Assembly: GCF_000003195.3 (NCBI RefSeq)
Contig: NC_012871.2
Span: 3,025,997 to 3,089,996 of the forward strand
DNA length: 64,000 bases
Reading direction: 5' to 3'
From: Sorghum bicolor
Taxonomy: Eukaryota > Streptophyta > Magnoliopsida > Poales > Poaceae
This document shows positions 48,066 through 60,249 of this stretch, piece by piece (the stretch's first letter is position 1; each line of letters opens with the position of its first letter). Below the pieces are notes generated by a model. It ran no database searches. It had not been told where the DNA came from and saw only the letters and a list, made by a program, of their open reading frames with translations. The translations under genes were made by a program, and so were the position numbers.

Positions 48066-48597
48066 ACCCCACTTCCCTTCTGTCTTCTTCCTCGGTCGCC
48101 CGCGTCTCCCTCTCGTCATTTCTCTCGGCGCGGGCGCGCATTGCCGGCCCGAGCTCCCCGCCGCTGCCGCCCTACCCGGTTCCGGCGGTGGTTCCGCCAT
48201 CCAGGGCAGGCCGAAGCTAACCTCTTCGGTGCTCGACGCCCCCGCCCAACCACCGTGAGATTCTCACGACCCGCCCCCGGCGGGCGGGCGGCGCCCCCGC
48301 TGCCCGCCGTCCTGCCCACAGTCCGCCACAACCGCTGGGACGGAGACTCTCCCGGCGATCCGTCTAACCCCGGCAGTGTCGCAGCTTCAGGTAAGCCCGT
48401 GAACCCTAGACCCCAAACCCTAACACCCAAATCCCCATGCCCAATTCAGTTTCTTATATGCAAGAAATCAGTCGCGTGAAGTGAAGATGATTAAATTCTT
48501 GTATATTATGTACAATGCAGGACGGCACGAGGCACGCATCGGAGAGGCTGGTTCTGCCCGTAGGATCATCCCTGGTCCCTAAGCTAAGCTCGCTACA
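48066..48597 (+). other. 5' leader of the F-box gene with one intron
   Basis: GC-rich leader DNA, then a canonical intron 48391-48520 (donor CAG/GTAAGC, acceptor AATGCAG) and 77 nt of leader before the ATG at 48598. The transcription start cannot be placed and may lie inside the MULE or upstream of it. Confidence 0.6.
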
Positions 48598-50031
48598 ATG
48601 GCAAGATGCCCACAATTTGAGCACAGCGGGGGACCATTGAAGGCGCTGCGTGCAGAGGCTCACGGCCACATCAGTTTGCTGCCAGACGACATCCTGATAG
48701 GAATAATCTCCTGGCTGCCGATCCGCGACGCTGTGGTCACAGGCGCTGTCTCGAAGAGGTGGAGGAACTTGTGGAAGTATGTCCCCAGCCTCAGGCTCAC
48801 TCGGCAATGCATCAAACTGAAAGACGAGGGCCCTAGGAGTGAGCAGGCGGCCCGGTTTGCGGGCGTGGTGAGATCTGTCCTGTGCCACCACGGCGGTGTA
48901 GGGGTCAAGAGATTATTTTTCGCCCTCCCGCTCACTTGTTGTTGCCACACCGCTGAGCTGGACCAAGTTATGGAGTTCGCAGCAGCGGCCGGGACATCGA
49001 TCCTTGGCTTTTTGCTCACCAACAACCGATGCAGCGAGCACGCGGGACCACCTTACAACTTCCCCCACTGGCAGTTCGCCGGCAGTCATCTGCAAAGGCT
49101 AATGCTGTGTGGCGTTAGTCTCACCGTGGCACCGCAGAGGAACCTCGAGGGCCTGGCACGACTGACGTATCTTAACCTCACCTGTGTGGCAGTGGATGAC
49201 GGCAGTTTCGCGAGCATCCTCTCCACTTGTGGCGCGCTCACCGCTCTCTGTCTTCAGGAGTGCCAGCAGCTTGTCCGCATGAACATGTCGCACACCCGTC
49301 TGCGATTGCTTGATGTTGGTAAATGTCGTAACTTGAATAGCATAACGATAAATTCAAGCACCCTGATCGAGTTGGTGTACAAAGGTCACAGAGTCGACAT
49401 CAAGTACAGCCACACGCCAGCCATCGTGAAGCTCAAGATCTTGCTCTGCATTGCTGACGAATGCCCACTTGACTGTGTCGGTGGTGCTGGAGCCCTCCCC
49501 AGCCTCGAGCAACTCTTCTTGGAGTTTCCTTCACCTCTTCATGCCGCCACTTGTACCCAGCTCCAAGGTGTACAGCACAATCGTTGGTTTGGGGGCCTAA
49601 ACCGAATCGTGCTCCTCCTCAAGACGGCATGGAAGGAGCATATCAGCTCAGTGGCTTACCTCCTCATCGCCGCACCTTCGGTCAAGGAGCTGCGCGTCGA
49701 GACTTACAGCGACCTACCAGGGCCACCACCGGATAACCTGATGATCCAATGGCCAGAGCGCTGCTCAATGGAAAAGCTCCAGAGCATCATCATCGGTGGA
49801 TTCAGCGGGGAGCCGGAGCTGATGGAACTAACATTTTTCCTCCTGCAGAGATCGCCGGCACTCCAGACGCTGGCCATCGACACACACAGGCGGCATCTCC
49901 AAACCGGCAGCGACAGTGGCTGCAACAGAGAGGAAGCGGAAGACCATGTGAGGTGCTACTACGCAAGGGGTGTGGCGTGGACAAATTTGGTGCCCAAGAT
50001 CCCATCAACTGTCAAGTTCACCATCCTCTGA
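48598..50031 (+). CDS. F-box protein with LRR-like C-terminal region, 477 aa, single coding exon
   Basis: An F-box spans about residues 25-65 (ISLLPDDILIGIISWLPIRD, then SKRWRNLWKYVPSLRL), the segment that binds SKP1 in SCF ubiquitin ligases. The rest resembles the leucine-rich F-box/FBD family of grasses: LTYLNLTCVAVDDGSFASIL, LLDVGKCRNLNSITI, LIELVYKGHRVDI, and an FBD-like end (ELMELTFFLLQRSPALQTLAI). The substrate is unknown. This family is large and fast evolving in grasses. The reading frame is intact. A MULE ends 542 bp upstream, and a minisatellite starts about 100 bp after the stop. Confidence 0.9.
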   Translation: MARCPQFEHSGGPLKALRAEAHGHISLLPDDILIGIISWLPIRDAVVTGAVSKRWRNLWKYVPSLRLTRQCIKLKDEGPRSEQAARFAGVVRSVLCHHGGVGVKRLFFALPLTCCCHTAELDQVMEFAAAAGTSILGFLLTNNRCSEHAGPPYNFPHWQFAGSHLQRLMLCGVSLTVAPQRNLEGLARLTYLNLTCVAVDDGSFASILSTCGALTALCLQECQQLVRMNMSHTRLRLLDVGKCRNLNSITINSSTLIELVYKGHRVDIKYSHTPAIVKLKILLCIADECPLDCVGGAGALPSLEQLFLEFPSPLHAATCTQLQGVQHNRWFGGLNRIVLLLKTAWKEHISSVAYLLIAAPSVKELRVETYSDLPGPPPDNLMIQWPERCSMEKLQSIIIGGFSGEPELMELTFFLLQRSPALQTLAIDTHRRHLQTGSDSGCNREEAEDHVRCYYARGVAWTNLVPKIPSTVKFTIL

Positions 50032-50135
50032 ATCATTTAATGTATCAATTGTTTATGCCATTGCCCCTTTCCCGTTTATGCTGTGAAACGTTGGAGTTTG
50101 CACCTTTGGATTCCGAACCTACTAGCATAAATCTT

Positions 50136-50430
50136 TTTGTGCCAGGATTTTAATAGATACCTTGTGAAGAACAATGTTATCCTTTTGTGCCAGGATTAAT
50201 AGATACCTGGTGAAGAACAATGTTATCCTTTTGTGCCAGGATTAATAGATACCTGGTTAAGAACAATGTTATCCATTTGTGCCTGGATTAATAGATACTT
50301 GGTGATTTTAATAGATACCTTGTGAAGAACAATGTTATCCTTTTGTGCCAGGATTAATAGATACCTGGTTAAGAACAATGTTATCCTTTTGTGCCTGGAT
50401 TAATAGATACTTGGTGAAGAACAACGATGA
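50136..50430. repeat. 46-bp minisatellite downstream of the F-box gene
   Basis: About six imperfect direct copies of a 46-bp unit containing TTTTGTGCCAGGATTAATAG and GAAGAACAATGTTATCC. One unit is shortened (GGTGATTTTAATAGATACC near 50301). It probably falls in the 3' untranslated or flanking region of the F-box gene. Confidence 0.85.
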
Positions 50431-53200
50431 GATATGTCATGGTGGGGTTGCTATTTGGAAGATGCATATTATTGAATTTGTTAGGGCTTTAGTGCTGCAT
50501 AAACATGACTGCATTATGTTGTGCAATTTGAAACTAACAAGAGGTGGTCGAGTGGGGTGAAGCTAAAACATGTGTCTTGTCTGTTGTCTGATTGTCTTCT
50601 CATGATGTAAGTCAATAGAATCGGTATAGTCATCAGCGGCGAGATGATCAGTGCTGAGCATGACAGTTGTGTGTATTGCTATTGCTACGAGGTAGCATGA
50701 TAGTTGTGCCTTTGTGAACCTGCTTTGCTGTTTTAAAGCCTTGCTCCCATATATGTGTTATTGTAGATGCTCAAGTGGATATCTTGTTAATTAGTTCTAT
50801 TTTCAGGCTGCGTGCGGTCGCATGTCGTAGCTGTCAGAAAAAGCTTCATCTTCTGAAAAAAGAATCTAGTATGGTTTCAAGTAGAACACTAGGTGAAATT
50901 TTTAGTGACCTACTAAATCCACTCCCCAACTCTGTTGGGTCGGCATCCAAGTTCATGCCACGCAAAGTTTATCCAAAATTCAAGTTGCTTTTTTGACTTC
51001 ACAACCACGGTACAAGTGCACTATGTGTATACTGATCTTTAGAATATGCTTGTTCTTTCGTAACACTGTAAATCATTTTTGCTAGGTAATAATAAAAGAG
51101 GAATTATTTCCTTGGCCCTAAAAAAGTACCGCTTGGTTTCTTTGCCCTTTTTTTATCAAACTTGCTTATTTGCCTCTAAAACGAATTTACTTTGGTTTCT
51201 TGGCTCTTTCATTAGTTTGATGAGCTAGCGATAAATGACTCTCATTTTCTTAAAAGATATGTCCTCATTGGTTCAAAGGTAATGTGGATCGATCAATATT
51301 TTTCTACTATTATGAGATATGAATACTATCAATAGTTCTAGAAAAGATGAGATGCAAGATCAAAAGGTATCATGACAACACATTAATGTCAATATGCATG
51401 TAAGGGGAAGAGGAAGAGATCATTTGTTGTGGTTTTCTTCAGGATCCGTTTCAAAGAATTGTCGACATATTTTTTTCTCTGACACACCGAAAAACTAGAC
51501 TCACAAATGGAATGATGTTGTATGTTAAAACCTGTGTTTTTGTTTTCGTCTCTACACGTACTTCTTCCATTAGTTGAGATGGATTTGAGTGTGTCCAAAC
51601 AAAACCTAGGTTGAGAGGGATCGATATGGGCTGAGGTGTACCCAGGCAAGCACCTAAGTGGATTAGATTAGTAACTGTAACCTGCCATCGGTAGGTGATG
51701 AGCTGAGTAGATATCGCTTAGGGACGTAGCACTGGCCCATGGATGTTAGTGGTTCCTTTCTTCGCTACTACTAGTAGTGAGCTTGACGTGGGTGATGAAG
51801 GTAGCCGGTCTTCAAGGTAATTCGGTGCTCTAAGGATCAGTGTTGACGTAAACCTGAGGGTATATTAGTGGAAAACTAGCCAACTCGCAGTTTCATCGAC
51901 ATCAGCAACTATTGGTCCATACCACTTTTTAACAAAGACAATTTTCACCAAAAAAACATAACTTTTCGTTAGTCAGGGCATCTTAAAGAATCTTTTTAGA
52001 ATTACTCTTTAAACAATCATTTGAAGAATTATTTGGGTAAAAAAGTTGTATTCTATATATTTGTATCCTTCAACACTATATATTGTGCGCAATCTATATT
52101 TAGAGATTCATTTAAGAGTCTACTGAGAAGTATTTTTTTTTCACTAAAATCACTATTTTTATAAATTAGAAAGGGTGTGAAGATTCATCGCTATATCACT
52201 AAGGCCAGTCTCAATGTGATTTTATCAGAGTTTTATGGACATTAAATATACTGATGTGGCACCGTATTAATGAAATGAAAGAGATAATAAAAGTTTTTGT
52301 ACTATTTTCAAAATCAGATGGGCTAGAAACTGGGACATGAAGGCCTAAGGCACCTTCGATCACAATGCATACAGGAGTCCCCGCCTGCCTTACATACTGA
52401 GATTTTGACCATGCCTATTCTTCCATGAATGAAGCAGTAAATCATTCTGGGGAGGGGTGGTGAGGAGGGCTTATTGTGAAACAAGATTTTGGGAGCAAGA
52501 AACGCAGACACCACGGCCCAGTTGGGCCTGCATTGGGCTACAAATGACACCGAAAACAAATAGCGGCCCGGGCACTCCAGGCTTTGGCATGCGAATTGAG
52601 CTCGTGGACAACGAAAATACGAAATGCCGCTGTTCCCGTTCTTCAATAATTTCGTCGGCATGCCCATACATACAACAAATTAAACATCCATAACAAGGCC
52701 TCTCGATTAAGCACGCATATTGCCAAACAATATATATAGGTCCCGCTACTGTCGTGGGCGAATTATTTGTGAACCATAGGATTCATACATTTTTTTAAAA
52801 AAAATATTTGGATTACAAAATTTCAACATCTGGTTGTGTCAGTTGCAGCATGCATGCATGGTAGCTAATAATGCTGCATGCAGTAGCAGACTGGTGCCAC
52901 CAGCCACTTGCAATGCATGACAACTAACAGCGTATCGTGCCGAGCTGGTGGTCACGCCTATACAAACAAAAACAAGTGGTTTGGCTGATACAAAATACTC
53001 CCATTTGCTAGTGCACCGTGCACGTACTACGTATAGTAGGTTAAGCAGGTTCGACACGACGACGACGGTCGCTGCGACGTCCAACTCACGGCGAAGGCAC
53101 ATCCCATCTAGAATGGAAACAATATATATCTTGGATCTCTTTTTTTTCCTTTTTTTCCGAGGAGGATCTCTTTTTATTAATTTGGGCCCTGCTGCACTGA
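50431..53200. other. Gene-poor stretch, no gene seen
   Basis: No recognisable coding region. The longest open frame (52323-52667, minus) has no domain I know. AT-rich repeat debris with Tourist-like wording around 51960-52110 is present but its borders are unclear. Confidence 0.4.
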
Positions 53201-53658
53201 GACCTTATTTAGTTCGCGAAAAGAAAAGTTTTCAGATGTTGTAGCATATTTGTAACTATAACAATTAATGTCTATTCATGAACTAATTAAGCTTAAAAGA
53301 TTTATCTCACAAAATACATACAAACCGCGTAATTAGCTTTCTTAATTTATATTTAATACTCTATACATATATGTCCAAATATTTGATGTAATGAGTGAAA
53401 AGTTTTTTAGAAGACTATAGACGGCCAATAGAAGCGACAGGTTTGATGTGTGCTGTGGCTGACGGCTACCATCCAGCGTCCTACCACACCCTTTGCATGC
53501 AGTTTGCACCGTGCTTTCACCTTTTGTCCACTTTCCCTGATGAAAAAAGGATAGTCGAGATTAATTAATCATAATCATATTCCTCTCTCTAGATTTATGT
53601 CTCCTCCTTTTGTCTCTCTTTGTTGCTTCTAGATCGATCGAGCTACCTCCCAACTCAT

Positions 53659-53887
53659 CCTTGTTTAGTTCCAAAAAATTTTACAAAACTGTTTAGATTT
53701 ACCGTCACATCATGTATAGAATATTAAATATATATAAAAATAAAAACTAATTACACAATCAGCTGTAATTTGCGAGGTGAATCTTTTAAGTCTACTTAGT
53801 TTATAATTGGATAATATTTGTTAAAAATATAAACGAAAATGATATAGTGTCCATTTTGCAAAATAAAAATAGAACTAAACCAGGCCT
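53659..53887. repeat. MITE copy, CCTTGTTTAG family
   Basis: Full-length copy of 229 bp with ends CCTTGTTTAGTTCC and GAACTAAACCAGGCC. Confidence 0.8.
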
Positions 53888-54121
53888 AAAGGGGTCAGAC
53901 ATCTTTATTTGAGGAGTAGATTCTTTTTTCTTCACGCTTGCCTTCTTGGGGTCGTCCAATCCACTTTTGCTCCTTTTTTTTTTATTTGCGCCTGAATCCT
54001 GATGATCGATGATGCGATGCGATGCTAGCTCCAACTCCAAGCTGCACTTGCTTTTGCCGTGTCCTTTTTTGCGGGGGCTAGCCGGGCCGCCGACTTTAGC
54101 CTTTTTGTCATCACGAGACAT
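53872..54121 (-). CDS. Lys/Ser-rich short open frame, possible small gene or fragment
   Basis: From an ATG at 54121 the minus strand reads MSRDDKKAKVGGPASPRKKG and continues Lys/Ser-rich and hydrophilic through about 80 residues, then runs into the neighbouring MITE. I do not recognise a domain. The lack of a native stop before the MITE suggests a truncated gene or a chance frame. Confidence 0.25.
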
Positions 54122-56071
54122 TGTATGCTTGGAATTATATAAAAAAAACAACAGTGATATTATAGTACACTAGTATGTTCTTCGTTTGGACTTATTAACC
54201 GAATGTACCAGCCATCCAACAATGTTTTTCTTTTATAATAAATCAACCGGGCTTATCAGCTAAACAAGGCTCAATGGCTATAAGCGCTACGAATCTGTCA
54301 ATCATTCAGAGGCCCAACAGATCAGCAAATAATATTTTCAACTATAATTTTTCAGCAAAACAAACCAGCCTTGTTTACTTGCAAAAAAAATTGTAAAATA
54401 AACACTATAGTATTTTTATTTGTATTTGACAAATATTGTCCAGTCGTAGACTAACTAGGCTCAAAATACAAAAAAAATGTTTAATTAATTATTTTTTTAA
54501 ATTATATTTAATGCTCTATGCATATGCCGCAAGATTCGATACAAAATTTCTTAAGAACTAAAGCCCAAGGCTGCCCTTCCATTTCCGACTTAGGCTTTGT
54601 TTAGATCTAAAAAGTTTTTGGATTTTGACACTATAGCACTATTGTTTCTATTTGACAGATATTGTCAAATCATGAAGTAATTAGACTTAAAAGATTTGCC
54701 TCGCGATTTACAGTTAAACTGTGCAATTAGTTTTTGTTTTTATCTATATTTAATGTTCCATGTATGTGCCACAAGATTTGATGTGACGGGAAATCTTAAA
54801 AAGTTTTTGATTTTTAGGCCTTGTTTAGATGCAAAAAGTTTTTGGATTTTGACACCGTAGCATTTTCGTTTTTATTTGACAAACATTGTCTAATTATGGA
54901 GTAACTAGGCTTAAAAGATTCGTCTCGTGATTTACAGATAAACTGTGTAATTAGTTATTTTTTTTATCTATATTTAGTACTTTATGCATGTGCCGTAAGA
55001 TTTGATATGACGGAAAATTTTGTAGAGTTTTGGGCCTCAAACTGGAGCCTGTCAGGGACATGCTGCGGCCCTCCCTTGAGGAGTGATGACGCTTGCATGA
55101 GGCTCCTCCCGGGTCCCGGCATTGTCCAGACAGGGACGCCTACCTCGAGGCCGTACATGGAAAACACTGTAGTACCAACCTGTCGCTCGATATCGGCCGT
55201 ACCTCGAGAAACACTGGAGCAATTTCCAGGTGACGTTGTTCTTCAAAACAGTAGAGCGCCGTGTGATGAACAATTTCCAGGGCATGCATGACCTGCCCCT
55301 GCTCTACCTTGTTTACGCGGAGTTGCTCTTGTGCTTTATGTTACAAATTTTAATATTTTTTATTATAATTTTGGTTAAATTTAAAAATATTTTAACTCTT
55401 CAATATTTTTAAAATAACTTATAATTTAAAATGAAAAGAATATGAGAAAAGTTCCGCCCAGCGTACGTTCAGTCGTCATACATAGCGCACGTGTAAGTTT
55501 GCTGATGACATCAGAGCAAATCGCCGTGAACAAAAGCATTAAGCGCTGCACGTCTTGTTGGTGGTCTTTCCAGCTCCAACGACCTGGATATACTATATCC
55601 GGATATTTATCTGGCAACGGCTGAGACAAATATCATGACGAATCATATAGGCTCATAGCCAATGCAAGTACAGAGGCGGATGCATGCATGATTAGCCCCT
55701 AATCAGGGACCATTTTATTCATGGGACAAAGTGATTAGTAGGACAGACAGGATCGATTGATTGCTCGACTCTTTATCTTGTCATGGTCCAAGTGGAGCAT
55801 CCAACGAGAATCCAATATTACCTTATAAAAGAAAAACATTGTTGAATGACTGACAGATAAGTTCAAACGAATAAGCTCTATATCATAATTTTCAAATCAT
55901 CTACTGAAATCTTATGCCACATTTGGATAGGGAACGGGATTGGGATAGGGTTAGGGTTAGGAAATATTGTATGGTAGTCTCCTTTAATCCTACTCATTCA
56001 TTTATTTCTCTTTCCATATCCTACTCTCTACTCCCTCTATCATGTAATATAGTGCATTCTAGCAATTCTAA

Positions 56072-56277
56072 GGGCACTCACAATGCAGACTCTATCATAT
56101 AGTCTAAAGTTATTTATTACCTCGAACAATATAGACTTAGAGTCTAAATAAGACTTTGAGTCTTATTTTTCCTACCTCTTTCTTCAATAAATATGTTGTC
56201 ACATCAGCAAAATACCATAAATAATATGTAATTAATTGTCTTGGATTTTGTGATAGAGTGTTGCATTGTGAGTGCCC
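56072..56277. repeat. Tourist-like MITE
   Basis: 206 bp with inverted ends GGGCACTCACAATGCAGACT and GGGCACTCACAATGCAACAC (right end read on the other strand), flanked by TAA on both sides (56069-56071, 56278-56280). Confidence 0.85.
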
Positions 56278-56769
56278 TAAGACAAACTAATAGAGAACAT
56301 AAAAGATGCATATACAATTATTTTATTTTTTAATCAGGCGCTATCATCAACCTGATTAATGGTGATTAGTTGATAAATTAAAAATATTTTATATAAAACT
56401 AGTTTTTATCCTCTAAAATATATTATATTAAAGAATAAACTTTGAATGTTAGAATGTATTATATTACAGGACAGAGAAAATATATTTCAATATCCAAACG
56501 CCACCTTACTGCCTGTTTAAACGGGATACGGAATTTCTTTAACCAGATTCCTGTGCCGGTGGAGTTTCCCAACGATTTTTTGGCAGTCCAGTCCCACCCG
56601 CTCGCCCTACCACAGAGGCAATGACGCGCGGGGCCATGGCCCACGAGTCATTCAGCGGCTGCCTGCCTTTTTGTGCGATCATGTAACTGGGCGTGGGCGA
56701 GGTGCGAGGGCGAGGCGAAGGGGGCGGTCGCGTCCGCCGGCACGTCGCTGGCTCTGGCTGGCTGGCTGG

Positions 56770-57010
56770 CCTGGTTTAGTTTCAAAATATTTTGTAAAAC
56801 GGACACTGTAGTTTTTTCGTTCGTATTTGACAAATATTGTCCAATCATAGACTAACTAGGCTCAAAAGATTTGTCTCGTCAATTCCAACCAAACTGTGCA
56901 ATTAGTTTTTATTTTTGTCTATATTTAGTACTTTATGCATGTGTCTAAAGATTCGATGTGACGGAGAATCTGAAAAATTTTGTAAAATTTTTTGGGAACT
57001 AAACAAGGCC
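56770..57010. repeat. MITE copy, CCTTGTTTAG family
   Basis: About 241 bp ending GGGAACTAAACAAGGCC; the left end is CCTGGTTTAGTTT. Confidence 0.8.
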
Positions 57011-57529
57011 TGAATGCAGATGCAGCAGACCGCCCTTTTGCTCTGCGCTGCTACTGATAGTAAGGCTGGACCTATTTGAGAAACCAAATCTAAAATGGGT
57101 CTCCAACACAATACCTATAGCCTCCAACAGAGTACCCATACAGAAGACCTATTTTGGGTATCAGGAGAGGCATAAGCCAAATTTGGGTATCCTCTCTCCT
57201 TGAGACCTATTTGCAGAGAGTGTTGTCTTTTAGGTCTTGTTGTTGGAGAAGACTAAAAATATGTATGGAACTTTTTACCTGTAGCGCTACCCAAATGACA
57301 AATAGGTATTGTATTTTGGGTAACAATTGTTGGAGATAGTCTAAGGGCATGTACAACAGCTCTTTTTAACCCGTCTCTTCACGGTTGTTTTTGCAAAAAG
57401 AACCCTATCTAAACCTGGAGACGGATGCGGCGTCGCTTCACGAGACGACGGGAACAGACGTTGTACGGCTTGGCGCCTCAACTCAACTGCTTGCGAGGAT
57501 CCCACATGGGAAAGCTTTGATTTTTGTTT

Positions 57530-57830
57530 TGGCCCGTACGGGTGTAGCACACCGACCCGTGAAAGCCCAAGTTTGGTTTTGGTAATTAATGACACCAAGT
57601 TGATAATGCCTTTTGTTTAAGTGATTTGAGTTAGGCATAGCAACACATGTGATGAAGGTGCATGGTGGCATGGAAAGGTGGCCACATGATCACAAAGGGA
57701 TGAAGCATAAAGTGAAGATCATGGTGATAAACAAGGAGCAAAGTTATCAAGGCAAAGGTATAAACATAGGGTTTTACTTTTGCCGGTCTAAGATGAGTAG
57801 AGAAGTGATTGACCGGATTTAGCAAGATCT
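57530..57830. repeat. Probable retroelement fragment
   Basis: The stretch with TTGGTAATTAATGACACCAA and GATTTGAGTTAGGCATAGCA resembles repeated, LTR-like DNA I associate with panicoid grasses. No second copy lies in the window, so borders and class are unproven. Confidence 0.35.
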
Positions 57831-57985
57831 AGATGCGGTGCCGTCGGCCAGTACGAGCTCCTCCGCAAGTTCGTCAGCCTGTATGCCACCAGCAGGTGGA
57901 GCTGTCAGCCATGGGGCACGGAGGTGGATGCTGCAATAGAGGAATCCCAAGGCTGCGGCATGTCTGCTTTCTCTTACTGATGTAG

Positions 57986-58226
57986 GTCTTGTTTAGTTCA
58001 CTCTGAAAACTAAAAAATTTACAAGATTCCCCATCACATCAAATCTTGTGTCACATGCATGAAACATTAAATATAGACGAAAACAAAAATTAATTACACA
58101 GTTTAGCTGTAAATCACGAGACGAATCTTTTGATCCTAGTTAGTCCATGATTGGATAATATTTGTCACAAACAAACGAAAGTGCTACAGTACCGAAAGCT
58201 TTTCACTTTTCGGAACTAAACAAGGC
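57986..58226. repeat. MITE copy, CCTTGTTTAG family
   Basis: About 241 bp from GTCTTGTTTAGTTCAC to CGGAACTAAACAAGGC. Confidence 0.8.
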
Positions 58227-59031
58227 TGTAGCCATGATTATTCTGGATACTACTAGAGGTGAAGTTTGTTCTAGTTGCCTCTTATCTGTTTCTTAATAAA
58301 ACTGCAGTCCTATTTTTGATGATTGCAGTTCAGTTTTAGCTCTAGTCTATGGAGTGATTTTAGAAAATAGTGTTGTTTCAGTTATGAAAAAAGTTGACAG
58401 TTCTTGTGAATTCGACGTTTTATCAAATAGCAACACAATGGATATAAAATAATATTCATGAATGATTTTAGCTACATGCAAAGCATTAAATAGTTTACAG
58501 ATGATTTCTTGTTTGTGGGTTGTACGATCTGTCTCTTTAGCTGTCTGTATAGCAGATTCGAAGCTCTTAGAGACGACCAACCACCTGGATAAAGCAAATG
58601 GGTGCCTGCGCTTCTCAATGAAAGCCGATATTACTATAGTAGTAGTGCCATCATTAAGCAATGGGGATTAAGGAATCAGGTGATCAATCCCATTCATGAG
58701 TCGAGTCCCGTTGCCATCTTGCGCAATGCTCCCTCCGAAAACCTTTGTTCGCATAGCAGGTTTTTAAGAATCAGCACGCATAATGCTCTCTTCTGAGATG
58801 AAAATCTAAAATAAAAGATAACTATTTTTTTTTAAAAAATTACATAATATTTAATTTTATTATGTAAAATGATGGATCAAAATAAAAAAATAAAAGAAAG
58901 GGAACTAAACACTCCCTGTGTTCCACACGTGAAGTGAAACCGATGGAATTAACAGCGCACCAACCGACCGTTGACACTAAACCCAGGGGAACATCAAACC
59001 GTCGTCGATGGAACTCCCAACCTGCTGCTTG

Positions 59032-59274
59032 GGCCTTGTTTAGTTCACCCCGAAATCCAAAAAGTTTTCAAGATTTTCTGTCACATCAAATTTTGCGGTA
59101 CATGCATGAAATATTAAATATAGACGAAAATAAAAACTAATCACACGGTTTGACTGTAAATCGCAAGACGAATCTTTTGACTTTAGTTAATCTATGATTG
59201 GACAATATTTACCACAAACAAACGAAAGTGCTACAGTTCCGAAAACTTTTCAGTTTTCGGAACTAAACAAGGCC
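59032..59274. repeat. MITE copy, CCTTGTTTAG family
   Basis: The best preserved copy: 243 bp from GGCCTTGTTTAGTTCACC to CGGAACTAAACAAGGCC. Confidence 0.85.
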
Positions 59275-59493
59275 TTGGTTCGCATCGTAATCATGCAGCG
59301 TGCTCAAGTGGTTTTCCGGCCGGTAAATTCTACGTGTGCAACAGTAAAAGATGAAGCGTACTACTCTACGCTACGTGGCAGAGAAAGGCCAAAAGAGAAG
59401 GTACTGTAGGTTGCCGTGCCGACCGCCGCCTCCGGTCCGGCTGTCTCGTGTACACCAAAATTTGTCTGGCTGCCAGGTGGGACACCAGCACCC

Positions 59494-59536
59494 ACAGGCA
59501 CACAGGCACAGGCCAGGCACAGGCACAGGCACAGGC
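59494..59536. repeat. CAGGCA simple repeat
   Basis: A short run of CACAGG / CAGGCA units inside a GC-rich block (59400-59750). The overlapping open frames of that block are best read as composition artefacts. Confidence 0.6.
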
Positions 59537-60249
59537 TCGGCTGGCCACCCCGCGTTTGTCCTTGCTTGCCAGCAAGGAGGCCAGAACACAAGCGGGCGGC
59601 CAGGCGCGCGGGCGCGGCAACGGCTGGCGCTGGCCCCAGCGATCGTTTCTGACCACCGTCGTGGCTGCAGCTGCACCTACTCCATTGCCTTGGCTACAGG
59701 AGATCGTCGAAACCGGTTTTTCGAGCAGAGCAGTCACACGAAGGCACTGTTGACCTTACAAACCAATTTTTTTTTTTAAATTCTCGTCACATCAAATCTT
59801 ACGGCACATGCATGAAGTATTACATATAGACAAAAATAAACTATTTACAAAATTTACCTGTAAATCATGAGATAAATCTTTTAAGCCTAGTTAGTCCATA
59901 ATTGAACAATAATTAGCAAATAGAAACGAAAATGCTACAATAACTAAACCTTAAAAAAAATTCAGAACTAAACAAGGCTTTAGTTTAGCCTGTGAAAACT
60001 CACAAACCAGCTTTAAAGGAACGAGGCGAAACCATATACCCTCTACGTTCCACAGTTCATAAAAATATCATACCACCTATCACGTTTCTGTACCATACAA
60101 TTTGGCTGGCCTTCGCACCGACGGCCGTCGGGTACAAAGCGCAAGTCGCGCAACTACCCAACACCGATCGGAGAGCACGCCCGTGCCGTGCGTGACGGAG
60201 CACACGCATACAAAAGTAGCAGCCAGCAGTAGCACTCCAGCTCGCACCC

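Larger units (their letters stand above)
53201..59980. repeat. Cluster of about nine CCTTGTTTAG-type MITE copies
   Basis: Copies or fragments share ends CCTTGTTTAGTT / AACTAAACAAGG and an interior with GACAAATATTGTC, ACTAACTAGG and TTAATTACACAGTT-like segments. Approximate positions: 53202-53412 (decayed), 53659-53887, 54369-54571, 54593-54816, 54817-55037, 56770-57010, 57986-58226, 59032-59274, 59780-59978 (left end lost). They occur in both orientations, and two lie end to end at 54.6-55.0 kb. This family is very abundant in sorghum-group genomes (my recollection); its superfamily is not decided here. Confidence 0.85.

Noticed and set aside
50136..50430. CRISPR-like array
   Set aside because: The units are contiguous tandem copies without unique spacers, in a plant genome; it is a minisatellite.
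55936..55960. Interstitial telomere repeat (GGGTTAGGGTTAGG)
   Set aside because: Only two units, and of the TTAGGG rather than the plant TTTAGGG type; probably chance.
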